Positions 53,304 through 63,043 are shown, counted from the first letter of the stretch. The stretch: DNA of 64,000 bases from JBFWYO01 sp050186335 (GCA_050186335.1 JBFWYO010000011.1:1-64000); one strand, 5' to 3'. Numbers and translations: made by a program. Notes: a model not told the origin generated them from the sequence alone.

Positions 53304-54755
53304 ATGTGGCGTCCGGCCGAGCGCATCGAATGGGAACCGAAAGCCCAGCCCTGGCCGAGCGAGGCCGAAGCGAAAGCATCGCGCCTGTTTAGTCCGATCG
53401 GCTTTGGGCCGTTTCATTTGGCGCAGCGCACCTGGGTCCCGGCCATGGTGCCGTGGCGTGCGACCGAAGACGGCTTCGTGACGCCCGACAATATCGATTG
53501 GTACGCCCGTTTTGCCCGCGGCCGGCCCGGCGCGATCGTGGTCGAAGCCACCGGCATCCGCGATATCCCGAGCGGTCCCTTATTGCGCATCGGCGACGAC
53601 CGGTTCGTACCGGGACTCAAGACGCTGGTCGATGCCGTGCGAGAAGCGAGCGGCGGCGAGAGCAAACTCTACATCCAGCTGATCGATTTCCTGTCGATCC
53701 GTCGGCGCCCCGATCCGGCCAAGTATTTCCAGCAGCATCTGCGCATTACGGCTGCGCACCGCGCCGCACTGAACGCGCAGGACTGGCCGGAGGCGAAAAT
53801 CCGCGAGCATTTGATCGCGATGAAGGACGCCGAACTGGATGCCGTGCTGGCGCCGCGCGAGCTCGAGGCCCTGCGCATGGGGTACCGCGAGCGCATCACC
53901 GATACGAACCTGCCGCACGTGCGCGACCTGCCGCAGACCATGCCGAAATTGTTCGCCGCCGCGGCCCTGCGCGCGCGCGCGGCCGGCTTCGACGGCGTCG
54001 AGCTGCATTACGCTCACGCCTATACGATGGCCTCGTTCCTGTCGGCGCGGAATACCCGCGAGGACGGCTATGGCGGCCCGCGCGAGAACCGCGCCCGGTT
54101 GCCGCTTGAGGTCTATCGCGCGGTGCGCCAGGCGGTCGGCACGGATTATGTGGTCGGCTGCCGCTATCTCAGCGACGAGATCATCGAGGGCGGCAACCGC
54201 GTCGAAGACGCGATTTATTTCGGCGTCGAGTTCGCCAAGGCCGGCATGGATTTCATCTCGATGTCGCGCGGCGGCAAATTCGAGGACGCGATGCAGCCGA
54301 AGGTCGGCGGCGCGGTCTATCCCTATACCGGGCAAAGCGGCTACGAATGCATGCCGCAATACAAATCCGACGCCAAAGGCCCGTTCGGCCGCAATGTCGA
54401 GCCGGTCTCGCGCATCCGCGCTGCGATCCGCAACGCCGGTCTGCAGACCCCGGTTGTCGTCGCCGGGGGCATCTTCGATTTCGCCGTGGCGGAGAAACTA
54501 CTGCGCGACGAAAAGGCCGACGTTATTGCGCTTGCCCGCCAATCGCTGGCCGATCCGGACTGGTTCCGCAAGGTGCGCATGGGGCGGGGTAACGAGGTGC
54601 GCATTTGCCAGTACACCAATTACTGCGAAGCGCTCGATCAGAAGCATAAGCAGGTCACCTGCGAGCTGTGGGACCGTGTGCAGCTCGACGAGCCTGGCGT
54701 CAAGTTGAGCGACGACGGCAAGCGTCGCATGGTGGCGCCGGATTGGGAGCCGTAA
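53304..54755 (+). CDS. NADH:flavin oxidoreductase (old yellow enzyme family)
   Basis: 483 residues, an FMN TIM barrel. GFDGVELHYAHAYTMASFLS carries the H-x2-H active-site pair, followed by SARNTREDGYGGPRENRAR (in part), and the phosphate-binding end is VVVAGGIFDFAVAEKLL with ADVIALARQSLADPDWFRK. The C-terminal ICQYTNYCEALDQKHKQVTC may hold a partial Fe-S-like cysteine set. Longer than typical OYE (about 370) but without the second pyridine nucleotide domain of 2,4-dienoyl-CoA reductase. Followed after 64 bp by an acyl-CoA ligase. Confidence 0.88.
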   Translation: MWRPAERIEWEPKAQPWPSEAEAKASRLFSPIGFGPFHLAQRTWVPAMVPWRATEDGFVTPDNIDWYARFARGRPGAIVVEATGIRDIPSGPLLRIGDDRFVPGLKTLVDAVREASGGESKLYIQLIDFLSIRRRPDPAKYFQQHLRITAAHRAALNAQDWPEAKIREHLIAMKDAELDAVLAPRELEALRMGYRERITDTNLPHVRDLPQTMPKLFAAAALRARAAGFDGVELHYAHAYTMASFLSARNTREDGYGGPRENRARLPLEVYRAVRQAVGTDYVVGCRYLSDEIIEGGNRVEDAIYFGVEFAKAGMDFISMSRGGKFEDAMQPKVGGAVYPYTGQSGYECMPQYKSDAKGPFGRNVEPVSRIRAAIRNAGLQTPVVVAGGIFDFAVAEKLLRDEKADVIALARQSLADPDWFRKVRMGRGNEVRICQYTNYCEALDQKHKQVTCELWDRVQLDEPGVKLSDDGKRRMVAPDWEP

Positions 54756-54819
54756 GGGCCGGGCGCGGAAACCGCTTTGATCCACTTTCATCGTCGCGCC
54801 GGCTGCGCGATAGTGGCGC

Positions 54820-56694
54820 ATGCACGATAGCGCTTCGCACCTGGCGCCGCTCCTTCCGGTCCGGTTCCTCAAGCCCGATATCTCGCTTGAACATCGGCCC
54901 GATGGCACGATTATCATGGCCTCGCGCACGCCGATTGCGCCCTACGACCGGCAGATGGGCATCTGGCTGCGGCGCTGGGCCGAGCGCACCCCGAACAGTG
55001 TTTTTCTTATGGAACGCGCGGCCGGAGCGCTTGGCGGGCCCTGGCTTCGGTTGAGCTATGCCGACGCCCGAAGGCAAATCGACCGCGTCTCGGAAGGATT
55101 GCTGGCGCTCGGGCTTGGCCCCGACAGGCGCGTCGTCTGCCTATCGGAAAAAAGCATCGGCCATGCCGTGCTCATGCTCGCGGCCAGCCAGGTCGGCATC
55201 CCGTTCGCACCGATTTCGCCGGCCTATTCGCTGCAGGCCAACGATTTCGCGCGGCTTCGCGGTTGCCTTGAACTGATCCAGCCGAAGCTGGTTTACGTCG
55301 AAGACGGGCCGACCTTCGAACGCGCGCTGGCGATCTTGCCCGGCGACGTCGTGGTCGTGCACCGGCTCCGTCCGCCCCAAGGACGCAAGTCGATCCCGCT
55401 CGACGCGCTCGAAGCGTCGCCGACCGACAAGACGGAACGCGCGTTCGCCGAAACCGGCGAGGACAGCGTCGCGAAAATCCTGTTCACCTCGGGCTCGACC
55501 GGCGCGCCCAAGGCGGTGCCGAACACGCACGGCGAAATGTGCTGCAATACCGTCGCCGCCCGCCAAACCATGCCGTTCATGGAAACCGTCAAGCCGGTGC
55601 TGCTCGACTGGCAGCCCTGGCATCATACCGGCGGCGGCAACTACCAGTTCAATATGGTGCTGCTGAGCGGCGGCACCTACGCGATCGACATGGGCAAGCC
55701 GACGCCGGAGGCGTACGCCCGCACGCTCGCGAACTTGCGCGACGTATCGCCGACGGCGTCGTTCAACGTGCCGCGCGGTTTCGCGATGCTGGCCGCCGCG
55801 ATGCAGGACGATGTCGAACTGCGCCGGAAATATTTTCAGGATCTGCAGGTGATTTCGTATTCAGGCGCCAGCATGCCTTTGCAGGTGTGGCGCCAGCTCG
55901 AAGAGCTCGCGGTCGCCACGCGCGGCTACCGCATTCCGATGCTCTCGTCCTGGGGCATGACCGAAATGGCGCCGGTGCACACGCAGGTGCACTGGCCGCT
56001 CGATGCGCCGAACAATATCGGCGTGCCGATCCCCGGCTGCTCGATCAAACTGGTGCCGACCGGCGACGGGCGCTACCAGGTGCGCGGCGGCGGGCCGAAT
56101 ATCTTCAAGGGATATCTCGGCCGGCCCGACCTGACGGCCAAGGCCTTCGACGAAGAAGGATATTTTATTACCGGCGATGCGGTCGAACTGGCCGACCCGA
56201 ACGACGGCAACAAAGGGTTGATGTTTCGCGGCCGCGTCACCGAAGAATTTAAATTGATGACCGGCACTTTCGTGCTGGTCGGCGCGCTGCGGCTCGGCTT
56301 GGTCGAACAAGCTGCGCCGTTGATCCAGGACTGCGTCGTGATCGGCGAGGCGCGCGACGAAGTCGGTCTGCTGGTGGTCCCCGACCTGCCCGCCGCGCGC
56401 GAACTGACGGGCCAAGCCGATGCGACTCTCGCCGAGCTTGCCGCCGATCCGCGCGTGCGCGCCGCGATCGCCGAGAAGATACGTGCCTGGAACGCGCTCA
56501 ACCCCGCGTCGTCGCGGCGTATCGGGCGGTTCATGCTGCTGGGGGCACCGCCGACGCTGGACGGCGGCGATATGACCGACAAAGGCTACATCAACCAGCG
56601 CGAGGCGATCCGCAAACGCGGCGATCTGATCGAGCGCCTCTATGCGTCGCGGCCGGAAGCGGACGTGGTCGTGCTAGCGGCCCAGCGGGCGTGA
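54820..56694 (+). CDS. AMP-dependent acyl/aryl-CoA synthetase (feruloyl-CoA synthase-like)
   Basis: 624 residues. Adenylation motifs: ILFTSGSTGAPKAVPNTHGE (A3), LSSWGMTEMAPVH (A5), GYFITGDAVEL (A7), FRGRVTEEFKLMTGTFV (A8) and, near the end, GGDMTDKGYINQREA with the catalytic Lys in the layout of feruloyl-CoA synthases. It activates a carboxylic acid as CoA thioester. The next gene (sulfotransferase) is convergent and overlaps its end by 21 bp. It could supply aromatic catabolism or a starter for the PKS; the former is closer to the family. Confidence 0.88.
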   Translation: MHDSASHLAPLLPVRFLKPDISLEHRPDGTIIMASRTPIAPYDRQMGIWLRRWAERTPNSVFLMERAAGALGGPWLRLSYADARRQIDRVSEGLLALGLGPDRRVVCLSEKSIGHAVLMLAASQVGIPFAPISPAYSLQANDFARLRGCLELIQPKLVYVEDGPTFERALAILPGDVVVVHRLRPPQGRKSIPLDALEASPTDKTERAFAETGEDSVAKILFTSGSTGAPKAVPNTHGEMCCNTVAARQTMPFMETVKPVLLDWQPWHHTGGGNYQFNMVLLSGGTYAIDMGKPTPEAYARTLANLRDVSPTASFNVPRGFAMLAAAMQDDVELRRKYFQDLQVISYSGASMPLQVWRQLEELAVATRGYRIPMLSSWGMTEMAPVHTQVHWPLDAPNNIGVPIPGCSIKLVPTGDGRYQVRGGGPNIFKGYLGRPDLTAKAFDEEGYFITGDAVELADPNDGNKGLMFRGRVTEEFKLMTGTFVLVGALRLGLVEQAAPLIQDCVVIGEARDEVGLLVVPDLPAARELTGQADATLAELAADPRVRAAIAEKIRAWNALNPASSRRIGRFMLLGAPPTLDGGDMTDKGYINQREAIRKRGDLIERLYASRPEADVVVLAAQRA

Positions 56695-57627
56695 TACCGA
56701 ACCGCGGCTGGGCCGCGACGCCGGTTTGAGGTCGATGTCGGCGACGGCGTAACCGTAGCGCGCCAAATCCAATTCGTAATCGGCCGCCAATCGCGCGTTG
56801 GACAGCGCGTGCATGCCCTCGATGCGTTCGCGCCACGCCTTCGGGATCTCGGCCTTGGCGGGCGCGCCGCGGTCGAGATAACGCTGAAAGCCTTTGACGA
56901 TCGGTTGTGGCACGAAACGCGCAACGCCGCGCAGCGGGATTCTCTGTCGCAGCGCGACATAGGCCAGATGCCGAGCCGATTTGCGTTTATTGAGCGCATC
57001 CCCGGACAGCAGGGTGTTGGTGCGCAACGCGTCGATATTGAGGAACGATGCCATGCGCGCCACGTATCGGGTCGGCTCGGCAACCCATTGTTCGAGCGGA
57101 AACACGCCGACCTGCGTTACGCCGAAACGCCGCGCATAAAACGACGCCATGCGATGGAAATCCAAGTGCGCGATATCGCCGGGGAACGAAGCGGTCAGAT
57201 ACTCTTCCAGCGATCTGTATTTGCCGCGTTTGGTCACGTGCAGATAATACGACTCCACCAACGAAACCTGGTGGCGGATCGAGATCAGGATCTTTACGTC
57301 GCCGAGGATTTGGCCGATGCGATCCACCATCGCCGTCGGATCGGCATAATATTTATAGGCGCTGAGCCGCTCGCTAGACAGGATCACGGTCCGCCCGTCG
57401 TCCGGCAGCGCGCTCAATTCGGCCAGCCAGGTCTTTCGGACCCGGCGAATATCCGCCGCGGTCGCCTGAAAGTCGGTCAGGCAGTCGACGACCCGCGCGC
57501 CGGCCTCGGACGGTTCCGGCTTGCCGAGCGAAATCAATCCGGGATGTTGCGCAAAGAGCCGCCCCTGCAGCGAGGTGGTTCCGGTTTTCGCAAAGCCGAT
57601 ATGGACGACGACCGCACGTGAATTCAT
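56674..57627 (-). CDS. sulfotransferase family protein
   Basis: 317 residues. The N-terminus VVVHIGFAKTGTTSLQGRLF contains the PAPS 5'-phosphosulfate loop, and KILISIRHQVSLVESYYLH is the 3'-phosphate region. It transfers sulfate from PAPS to a hydroxyl or amine acceptor. The ATG at 57627 is used since the loop starts right after it; the frame opens further up at 57666. Its own upstream region is AT-rich. The acceptor is unknown; a lipid or a surface glycan are possibilities. Confidence 0.85.
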   Translation of the reverse strand: MNSRAVVVHIGFAKTGTTSLQGRLFAQHPGLISLGKPEPSEAGARVVDCLTDFQATAADIRRVRKTWLAELSALPDDGRTVILSSERLSAYKYYADPTAMVDRIGQILGDVKILISIRHQVSLVESYYLHVTKRGKYRSLEEYLTASFPGDIAHLDFHRMASFYARRFGVTQVGVFPLEQWVAEPTRYVARMASFLNIDALRTNTLLSGDALNKRKSARHLAYVALRQRIPLRGVARFVPQPIVKGFQRYLDRGAPAKAEIPKAWRERIEGMHALSNARLAADYELDLARYGYAVADIDLKPASRPSRGSVSRPLGR

Positions 57628-57944
57628 CTGGATGATGCCCGCCTCGGTGCGAAAAAGATTCCGCACGGCAACGGCTTCGCGTGCGAGATGAACTGGCGTG
57701 TAAAATCTCCGGCGCGATCGTTCGATGCGTCAATTCGAGCCGGAGTCGACGAGTGGAAAATAGCGCGACGATCCGGTAGTTCCAGTTAAAATGAAATAAA
57801 TGTGCAATGCGCGCAGAGCATCATCCCAATTCTTGCGGATGACATATGTAATTTTACGTGGATGAAATCAAATCGATCGGGCTTCGCGCGTATGTTGAAC
57901 GAAGAATTGGTTAATCGCGATGTCGCGCATTCGCACTTTAGCGT
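57628..57944. other. 317-bp intergenic region
   Basis: No gene or clear repeat seen. AT-rich patches at about 57785-57800 and 57840-57875 contrast with the coding DNA and probably hold the sulfotransferase promoter; no good -35/-10 pair could be singled out. Confidence 0.5.
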
Positions 57945-58610
57945 CTATTTCGCCAGCACTAAGTCGAACGTGCCGACGAGCGTACCGAGCGGAGCACCGG
58001 CCGCGGGTCGTAATTCGACAATCGCGCCGGCCTTGACGGCTTGCGCACGTATCCTGCGCAACACGAAGTCGCGTTCGTTCTGCGCCTCGCCCGCGACGTA
58101 CATTTGCGTGACCAGTCGCGTGCGCCCCGGCGCCTGCACGGCAAAATGGATATGCGGCGTGCGGCCCGGATAGGCGACCGGTCGAATGGTACGGAACCGG
58201 TATCCGCCGTCGGCGCCGCTCACCGTGCGCCCGTAGCCCTGAAAAAACGGATCGCGACCGCCCGGATCGGCGCCGTCGTCGACATGGTGATAACGGCCGA
58301 GCGCGTCGCACTGCCAGATCTCGACGCGCGCGCCGGCAATGGCCGCGCCGCTTACGTCGAGCACGCGGCCTTGAATATGCGCGATCGTGCCGCGCGCTTG
58401 GCCCGGTTGGCCTTTGATCTGAACCAGATCGTCGTCGACATCGTCGGGAAACCGGCGCGGATAAAACGGTCCTTCGGTCTGCGCCGGGGTGGGTGTGAGC
58501 TGCGTTGCCGCCGCGGCGCCTCGGAACGTGATGCCGACGCTGGCGCAGAGCGCGGCGGCGCCGGCACCGAGCAACCAATGGCGACGGGTCAATTTAGATT
58601 TGAGGAGCAT
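57945..58610 (-). CDS. exported intradiol ring-cleavage dioxygenase-like protein
   Basis: 221 residues. A twin-arginine-like leader LTRRHWLLGAGAAALCASVG precedes a protocatechuate 3,4-dioxygenase-type domain: TPAQTEGPFYPRRFP, GRVLDVSGAAIAGARVEIWQ, Tyr ligands in GRYHHVDD, and the His pair in GRTPHIHFAVQ. Exported relatives exist and act on catechols outside the cytoplasm. The ATG at 58610 follows GGGAAAAGAC. Divergent from the oligopeptide-type binding protein gene. Confidence 0.88.
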   Translation of the reverse strand: MLLKSKLTRRHWLLGAGAAALCASVGITFRGAAAATQLTPTPAQTEGPFYPRRFPDDVDDDLVQIKGQPGQARGTIAHIQGRVLDVSGAAIAGARVEIWQCDALGRYHHVDDGADPGGRDPFFQGYGRTVSGADGGYRFRTIRPVAYPGRTPHIHFAVQAPGRTRLVTQMYVAGEAQNERDFVLRRIRAQAVKAGAIVELRPAAGAPLGTLVGTFDLVLAK

Positions 58611-58807
58611 GTCTTTTCCCTTTCGAGCGCGGCTTATATCCGCACTTTGAGCCAGAATTGCGGCCGTCCGGGGAGTTTTGCTGGCCAACCACGGGTCCGC
58701 CCGCCATTGCCGCGACGGCCTTCCAAAGACTAGTATTTGTTTATGCAATCGCCCCCGCACGATCGCCCCGGCGCATTGCCCAGGGAAACTTCCTTCAGGA
58801 GAGCAAT

Positions 58808-60352
58808 ATGACCGTCGAATTCTCACGCCGCGATATGCTGCGCTTTGGTGCGCTGTCGGGCCTCGTCTCAATCGTCGGTATCGGGCCGATCCGTCAGGCG
58901 CTCGCCGAGGGACGTGATACGCTGACCATCGCCTATCCGGGCGACGTGCCGACCTGGGATCCGAACGCGCGCACACATTTTCTGGCGCATCCGCTGTTCC
59001 GCTGCGTGTTCGACCAGCCGCTGACGCTGACGCCGGATCTGAAAACCGCGCCCAGCGTGATCACAAAGTGGCAATGGCAGGACAACGGCACCTCGCTGCA
59101 TCTCGATTTCCGCAGCGATGTGATGTGGCATACGGGCGAGCCGTTCACCGCCGAAGATTTCAAGTTTACCTATTTCGACCGGTTGAAGGCACAAGGCACC
59201 GTGCGGCTGGATATTGCCGGTGTGTGGCGCCTGATCAAGGAAATCGAGGTCGTCTCACCGACCAAGGCAATCATGCGATTTACGCAGCCGATGCCTTCGG
59301 CAATCGCGTGGCTCTCGTTCCTCGCCAATTTCCTGGTGCCGAAGGCATACATTACGAAGGTGGGCTACGAGGAGTTCGTCAAGAAGCCGATGGGCAGCGG
59401 GCCGTTCAAGATTGCCGAGTACACGCAGGGTGCGCGCATTGCGCTCGAAGCCAACGATAAATACTGGGGCGTCAAATCGCCGTTCAAGCGCGTGACATTC
59501 GAAATCGTCCGCGATGCGTCTGCGCGTGTGGCGGCGATCGAGGCGAAGCGTGTCGATATCGCGGCCGAAATTCCGGTGCGCGAAGCGGTACGCCTGTCGA
59601 AGGTGCCGGGGATTGCCTCGCGCATCGATCCGTCGGCCGACATTGTCATCATCCACATCATGAATTCCGGCCCGTTCACCGACGAGCGCGTGCGGCTCGC
59701 GGCGCATCATGCGATCAACAAGGAGGCGCTCTCGAAGGCGTTCTTCAACGGTGTCGCCAACCCGATTTCCGTGCCGGCCGCGGTAGGGACGCCCGGCTAT
59801 CCCGCAAACTTCAAGTTCCAGTTTTCCGAAGCTAAGGCGATGGAACTTCTCAAGGCCGCCGGTTACAGCAAGGACAAGCCGGCCAAACTCAAGCTCTTCA
59901 CTTTCAACGGCGTGTTTCCGTCGGACTTCGATATCGCGCGCGCGATCGAGCAGATGTGGCGCAAAGTCGGCATCCAGGCCGAGATCGAAACCATCGAATT
60001 CACCAAGTACCAGGAATTGCTGCGCGCCAAGCAACTGCCGGAAGCCACCATCTTCCGTTGGGGCAATTTCACCGGCGACCCGGAGCTCTATTCCGGCAAT
60101 CTGCTCAATCCGCGCGCGCCGTTCTCGGCCTGGAAATCCGACGACATGGGCGCGCGCATTGGCCCGCTGATGACGGAAACCGACGAAGCCAAGCGCATCA
60201 AGGGGTACCAGGATGCGGCAGTCTACGCGATCAACAAGGGTTACAACATTCCCGTGCTTCAGGGCGTGCTGACGATCGCGCACCAGACCAGCGTCAAGTA
60301 CAAGCCGCATAAGGCGGGCTGGATCCTGGCCAACGAAATGACAAAGGCCTGA
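58808..60352 (+). CDS. ABC transporter substrate-binding protein (SBP_bac_5, oligopeptide type)
   Basis: 514-residue periplasmic protein. The twin-arginine-like N-terminus FSRRDMLRFGALSGLVSIVG and cleavage near ALAEG precede DTLTIAYPGDVPTWDPNART and WHTGEPFTAEDFKFTYFDRL, a DppA/OppA-type fold. AGGAGAG precedes the ATG. No permease or ATPase genes accompany it. A strong terminator follows 20 bp after its stop. Confidence 0.92.
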   Translation: MTVEFSRRDMLRFGALSGLVSIVGIGPIRQALAEGRDTLTIAYPGDVPTWDPNARTHFLAHPLFRCVFDQPLTLTPDLKTAPSVITKWQWQDNGTSLHLDFRSDVMWHTGEPFTAEDFKFTYFDRLKAQGTVRLDIAGVWRLIKEIEVVSPTKAIMRFTQPMPSAIAWLSFLANFLVPKAYITKVGYEEFVKKPMGSGPFKIAEYTQGARIALEANDKYWGVKSPFKRVTFEIVRDASARVAAIEAKRVDIAAEIPVREAVRLSKVPGIASRIDPSADIVIIHIMNSGPFTDERVRLAAHHAINKEALSKAFFNGVANPISVPAAVGTPGYPANFKFQFSEAKAMELLKAAGYSKDKPAKLKLFTFNGVFPSDFDIARAIEQMWRKVGIQAEIETIEFTKYQELLRAKQLPEATIFRWGNFTGDPELYSGNLLNPRAPFSAWKSDDMGARIGPLMTETDEAKRIKGYQDAAVYAINKGYNIPVLQGVLTIAHQTSVKYKPHKAGWILANEMTKA

Positions 60353-60372
60353 ACGAGCCTGGGTCAACCGCA

Positions 60373-60410
60373 AGCGGGCCGCGTCCGGCAGGATGTGGTC
60401 CGCTTTTTTT
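60373..60410 (+). terminator. Rho-independent terminator
   Basis: AGCGGGCC (60373-60380) pairs with GGTCCGCT (60397-60404, one G-T wobble) and runs into TTTTTTT. It ends the SBP transcript. Confidence 0.75.
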
Positions 60411-60440
60411 CGAGTGCGTACCTGAACCGGAGGAACGAGC

Positions 60441-61475
60441 ATGGCGGCGCGGGAATTCCTGATCGGCTGCAACGGGCGCGGATGTCAGCAATCGTCGATC
60501 GAGCATCCGGTCAGTTTGGTCGAGCCGTCGATCGAAGAGCAGTTCCGTATGGTCAAGGAATCCGGCGCGTTCGATTATTTCGACCGATTGCCGCAGCCGG
60601 AACAGATGGCGGAGTACCAGCGCTGCATCGTCAAGTACGGGTTGCCGGTGCACACCTGCAGCTGGTTCTACATGCTCGGCAAGGAAGAGCCGCTGATCGA
60701 GCGGAACCTGCGCCTGTGCGCCGAAGTCGGCGCCAAGTGCCACAACGTGATGACGTTCACCCGGCACGCCGACGGCCATGTATTGACCGACCAGGAGATC
60801 GCCGATTCGTATTCGTGGATCTGGGAGCGGGGCGCCATGCTGGGCGTCGAGCCGAGCTTCGAGCTGCATGTCAACATGTGGACAGAGGATCCGCGGCGCG
60901 TCGAACCCGTGGCGCGCCTGGTGCGGGCCCGCGGCCTGCCGTTCAATTTCACGCTCGATTACAGCCACATCAACTTCAAGATCGAAAACCCGGAAGAGCA
61001 GGACATCTCCGGCATCCGCGAGGACGTGGCGGCCGGGCGAGTGGTCCTCGATCCGTTCCAGGCGGGCAACCTCGGCGACCTATGGCTCGATATGGGTATC
61101 GTGCGCTGGGTGCAGTTGCGCGCCGTAGCGCCGAACGGTCCCAAGAATCTATGGGCAAAGAACGACCAGGGCGAGTACGGGCGCGGCATTCAATACCCGT
61201 TCATCCAACCGAAACCCGGCGAATTTCATTCGCCGTGGTATGCCTACAAGCTCGAGCCGAGCAAGCAGGCGATCCGCAACGCGCTGCGCTATCACCTCAC
61301 GCACCCGGACAGTCCGCTGCGCTACATGACGACGGAAATGATCAATCTGGTCGATTACGGCCTGGGCGCCAAATATTCGCTGTTCGAGCAGAACGTCGCC
61401 TGCGCGCGCTGGATCCGCGCCACCTGGGCCCAGATGAAGTCCATGCACGCGGCGGGAATTCCGCTGACCGTTTAG
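60441..61475 (+). CDS. TIM-barrel sugar isomerase/epimerase-like protein
   Basis: 344 residues resembling xylose-isomerase-like TIM barrels: IEEQFRMVKESGAFDYFDRL, PSFELHVNMWTEDP (Glu/His), FTLDYSHINFKIENPEEQ (Asp/His) and a later Glu/Asp region give a plausible metal site. GGAGGAACGAGC lies before the ATG. It stands alone behind the terminator of the SBP gene. Substrate unknown. Confidence 0.75.
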   Translation: MAAREFLIGCNGRGCQQSSIEHPVSLVEPSIEEQFRMVKESGAFDYFDRLPQPEQMAEYQRCIVKYGLPVHTCSWFYMLGKEEPLIERNLRLCAEVGAKCHNVMTFTRHADGHVLTDQEIADSYSWIWERGAMLGVEPSFELHVNMWTEDPRRVEPVARLVRARGLPFNFTLDYSHINFKIENPEEQDISGIREDVAAGRVVLDPFQAGNLGDLWLDMGIVRWVQLRAVAPNGPKNLWAKNDQGEYGRGIQYPFIQPKPGEFHSPWYAYKLEPSKQAIRNALRYHLTHPDSPLRYMTTEMINLVDYGLGAKYSLFEQNVACARWIRATWAQMKSMHAAGIPLTV

Positions 61476-61633
61476 CGCCGGCGTCGCCACTTCTTTCCCC
61501 TTCTCCGATCGAGAGAGGGCCCGGGGCATGGCCGCTTTGCTCGAAGCGCTCAATTCCCTTCACCCGGCGCCGCCGCGCACCCCTTCGCATTGGGAGAAGC
61601 GTTTAGCGTTGACACCACTTCGTTAATAAGATA

Positions 61634-61651
61634 ATTAACTATTTAGTTAAT
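61634..61651. promoter_or_regulatory. ArsR-type operator
   Basis: ATTAACTATTTAGTTAAT: perfect 8-bp arms with a 2-bp centre, ending 15 bp before the arsR start. Position implies autorepression and control of the desaturase genes downstream. Confidence 0.65.
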
Positions 61652-61666
61652 CATTATTGGGCGGTC

Positions 61667-61987
61667 ATGGAACGGATTTTCGAAGCCCTCGCCTCGACGC
61701 CGCGCCGGAAGATTCTGGCCTATCTGTCGCAGACCGATCTGACGGCCGGCGAAATCGCCGAGCGGTTCGAGATGAGCAAGCCCGCGATCTCCAAACATCT
61801 GTCGATCCTGGAGAATGCCGGGCTGATTCGCGGCGAAAAGCAAGGGCAGTTCGTGCGCTACGCGCTGGTGCGCGAAAGCCTGGTCAACACGCTGAACGGT
61901 TTTGTGTCGTCGGTTTGTCCGGTCGCCGGCCCGCTCAAGAAGGAAAGCGCCAAGCTGCGCAAGAAGCGCGAGCACGGCGCCGGCTGA
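61667..61987 (+). CDS. ArsR/SmtB family regulator (SdpR-like)
   Basis: 106 residues: MERIFEALASTPRRKILAYL, LTAGEIAERFEMSKPAISKH (helix-turn-helix) and LIRGEKQGQFVRYAL (wing). No metal-binding cysteine pair (ELCVCDL) is seen, so it is of the non-metal, autorepressor type. It precedes two desaturases by 32 bp in one direction. Confidence 0.92.
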   Translation: MERIFEALASTPRRKILAYLSQTDLTAGEIAERFEMSKPAISKHLSILENAGLIRGEKQGQFVRYALVRESLVNTLNGFVSSVCPVAGPLKKESAKLRKKREHGAG

Positions 61988-62019
61988 ACAAGGACGAGAT
62001 CGAGCGCGGAGGAGGGGGC

Positions 62020-63024
62020 ATGGCGCGAATTACGGGTACCGAGCGGATTGTGGCCGATGCCGAAACGGATCCGGTCGCCGGACGCGTCGTCTGGGCGCCG
62101 GCAAAATCGATCTGGATCGGCACGATGACTTTGGGCGGCCTGGTCGGCGCGCCGCTGTTCTTTTCCTGGGATGCGTTGGCGCTGTTTTTCGGCCTGTGCG
62201 GCGTAACGCTATCGCTCGGCCATTCGGTCGGCATTCATCGCCGGCTCGTGCACAGCGCATTCGAATGCCCGCTATGGCTCGAATACGCCTTGGTCTATCT
62301 CGGCACCTTGGTCGGCATGGCCGGACCGATTGGCATGATCCGCATTCACGACATGCGCGATTGGGCGCAGCGTCAGCCGGCGTGCCACGAGCATACAAGG
62401 CACGATACCGGCCTGCTGCATGACTACTGGTGGCAGTTGCATTGCGAGTTGCGCCTGGATCGGCCCCCCGAGTTCCGGCTCGAAAAGCGGCTGCGCGACG
62501 ACCGCGTTTACGTGTGGATGGAGCGTACGTGGCGCTGGCATCAACTGCCGCTGGCCGTGCTGTTCTACGTGCTCGGCGGCTGGAGTTGGGTGTTCTGGGG
62601 TGTCTGCGCGCGGGTCTCGATATGTGTCACCGGCCACTGGCTGGTCAGCCACTTCGCGCACAAGCGCGGCCCACAAAGCTGGATTGTCGCGGGGGCCGCG
62701 GTGCAGGGCTACAATCTGCGCATCGCCGGCTTCATCAGCATGGGCGAAAGTTGGCACAATAATCACCACGCTTTCCCAAGCTCGGCCAAGCTTGGCGTCT
62801 ATCCGGGCCAGACCGATCCCGGCTGGTGGGTCGTCCGCATCTTCGAATTTCTCGGCTTGGTCTGGAGCGTCCAGACGCCGGAAACCCTGCCGCATCGCGC
62901 CAACGTGCAACGCGCCGAAAAACCCGATGACCGCGGATGCCCGTTGCGCGCCGGCTTTGGCCGCGTGTTCGGATCGCCGACACGCCGACCTGAAAGACTG
63001 CCACGCCTTCGCTTCGCCGTCTGA
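62020..63024 (+). CDS. acyl-CoA/fatty acid desaturase 1
   Basis: 334-residue membrane di-iron desaturase with two pairs of helices. His box 1 is HRRLVH; box 3 is GESWHNNHHAFP. The middle box is unusual: IRIHDMRDWAQRQPACHEH, where delta-9 enzymes have HRxHH. GGAGGAGGGGG precedes the ATG. Probably co-transcribed with arsR and with the paralogue 19 bp downstream. Confidence 0.85.
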   Translation: MARITGTERIVADAETDPVAGRVVWAPAKSIWIGTMTLGGLVGAPLFFSWDALALFFGLCGVTLSLGHSVGIHRRLVHSAFECPLWLEYALVYLGTLVGMAGPIGMIRIHDMRDWAQRQPACHEHTRHDTGLLHDYWWQLHCELRLDRPPEFRLEKRLRDDRVYVWMERTWRWHQLPLAVLFYVLGGWSWVFWGVCARVSICVTGHWLVSHFAHKRGPQSWIVAGAAVQGYNLRIAGFISMGESWHNNHHAFPSSAKLGVYPGQTDPGWWVVRIFEFLGLVWSVQTPETLPHRANVQRAEKPDDRGCPLRAGFGRVFGSPTRRPERLPRLRFAV

Positions 63025-63043
63025 TGCCAGGAGGGAGGGAACG

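Noticed and set aside
61500..61530. Inverted repeat or small mobile repeat downstream of the TIM-barrel gene
   Set aside because: Only short imperfect complementarity (CTTCTCC...GAGAGAGGG), not enough to claim an element.
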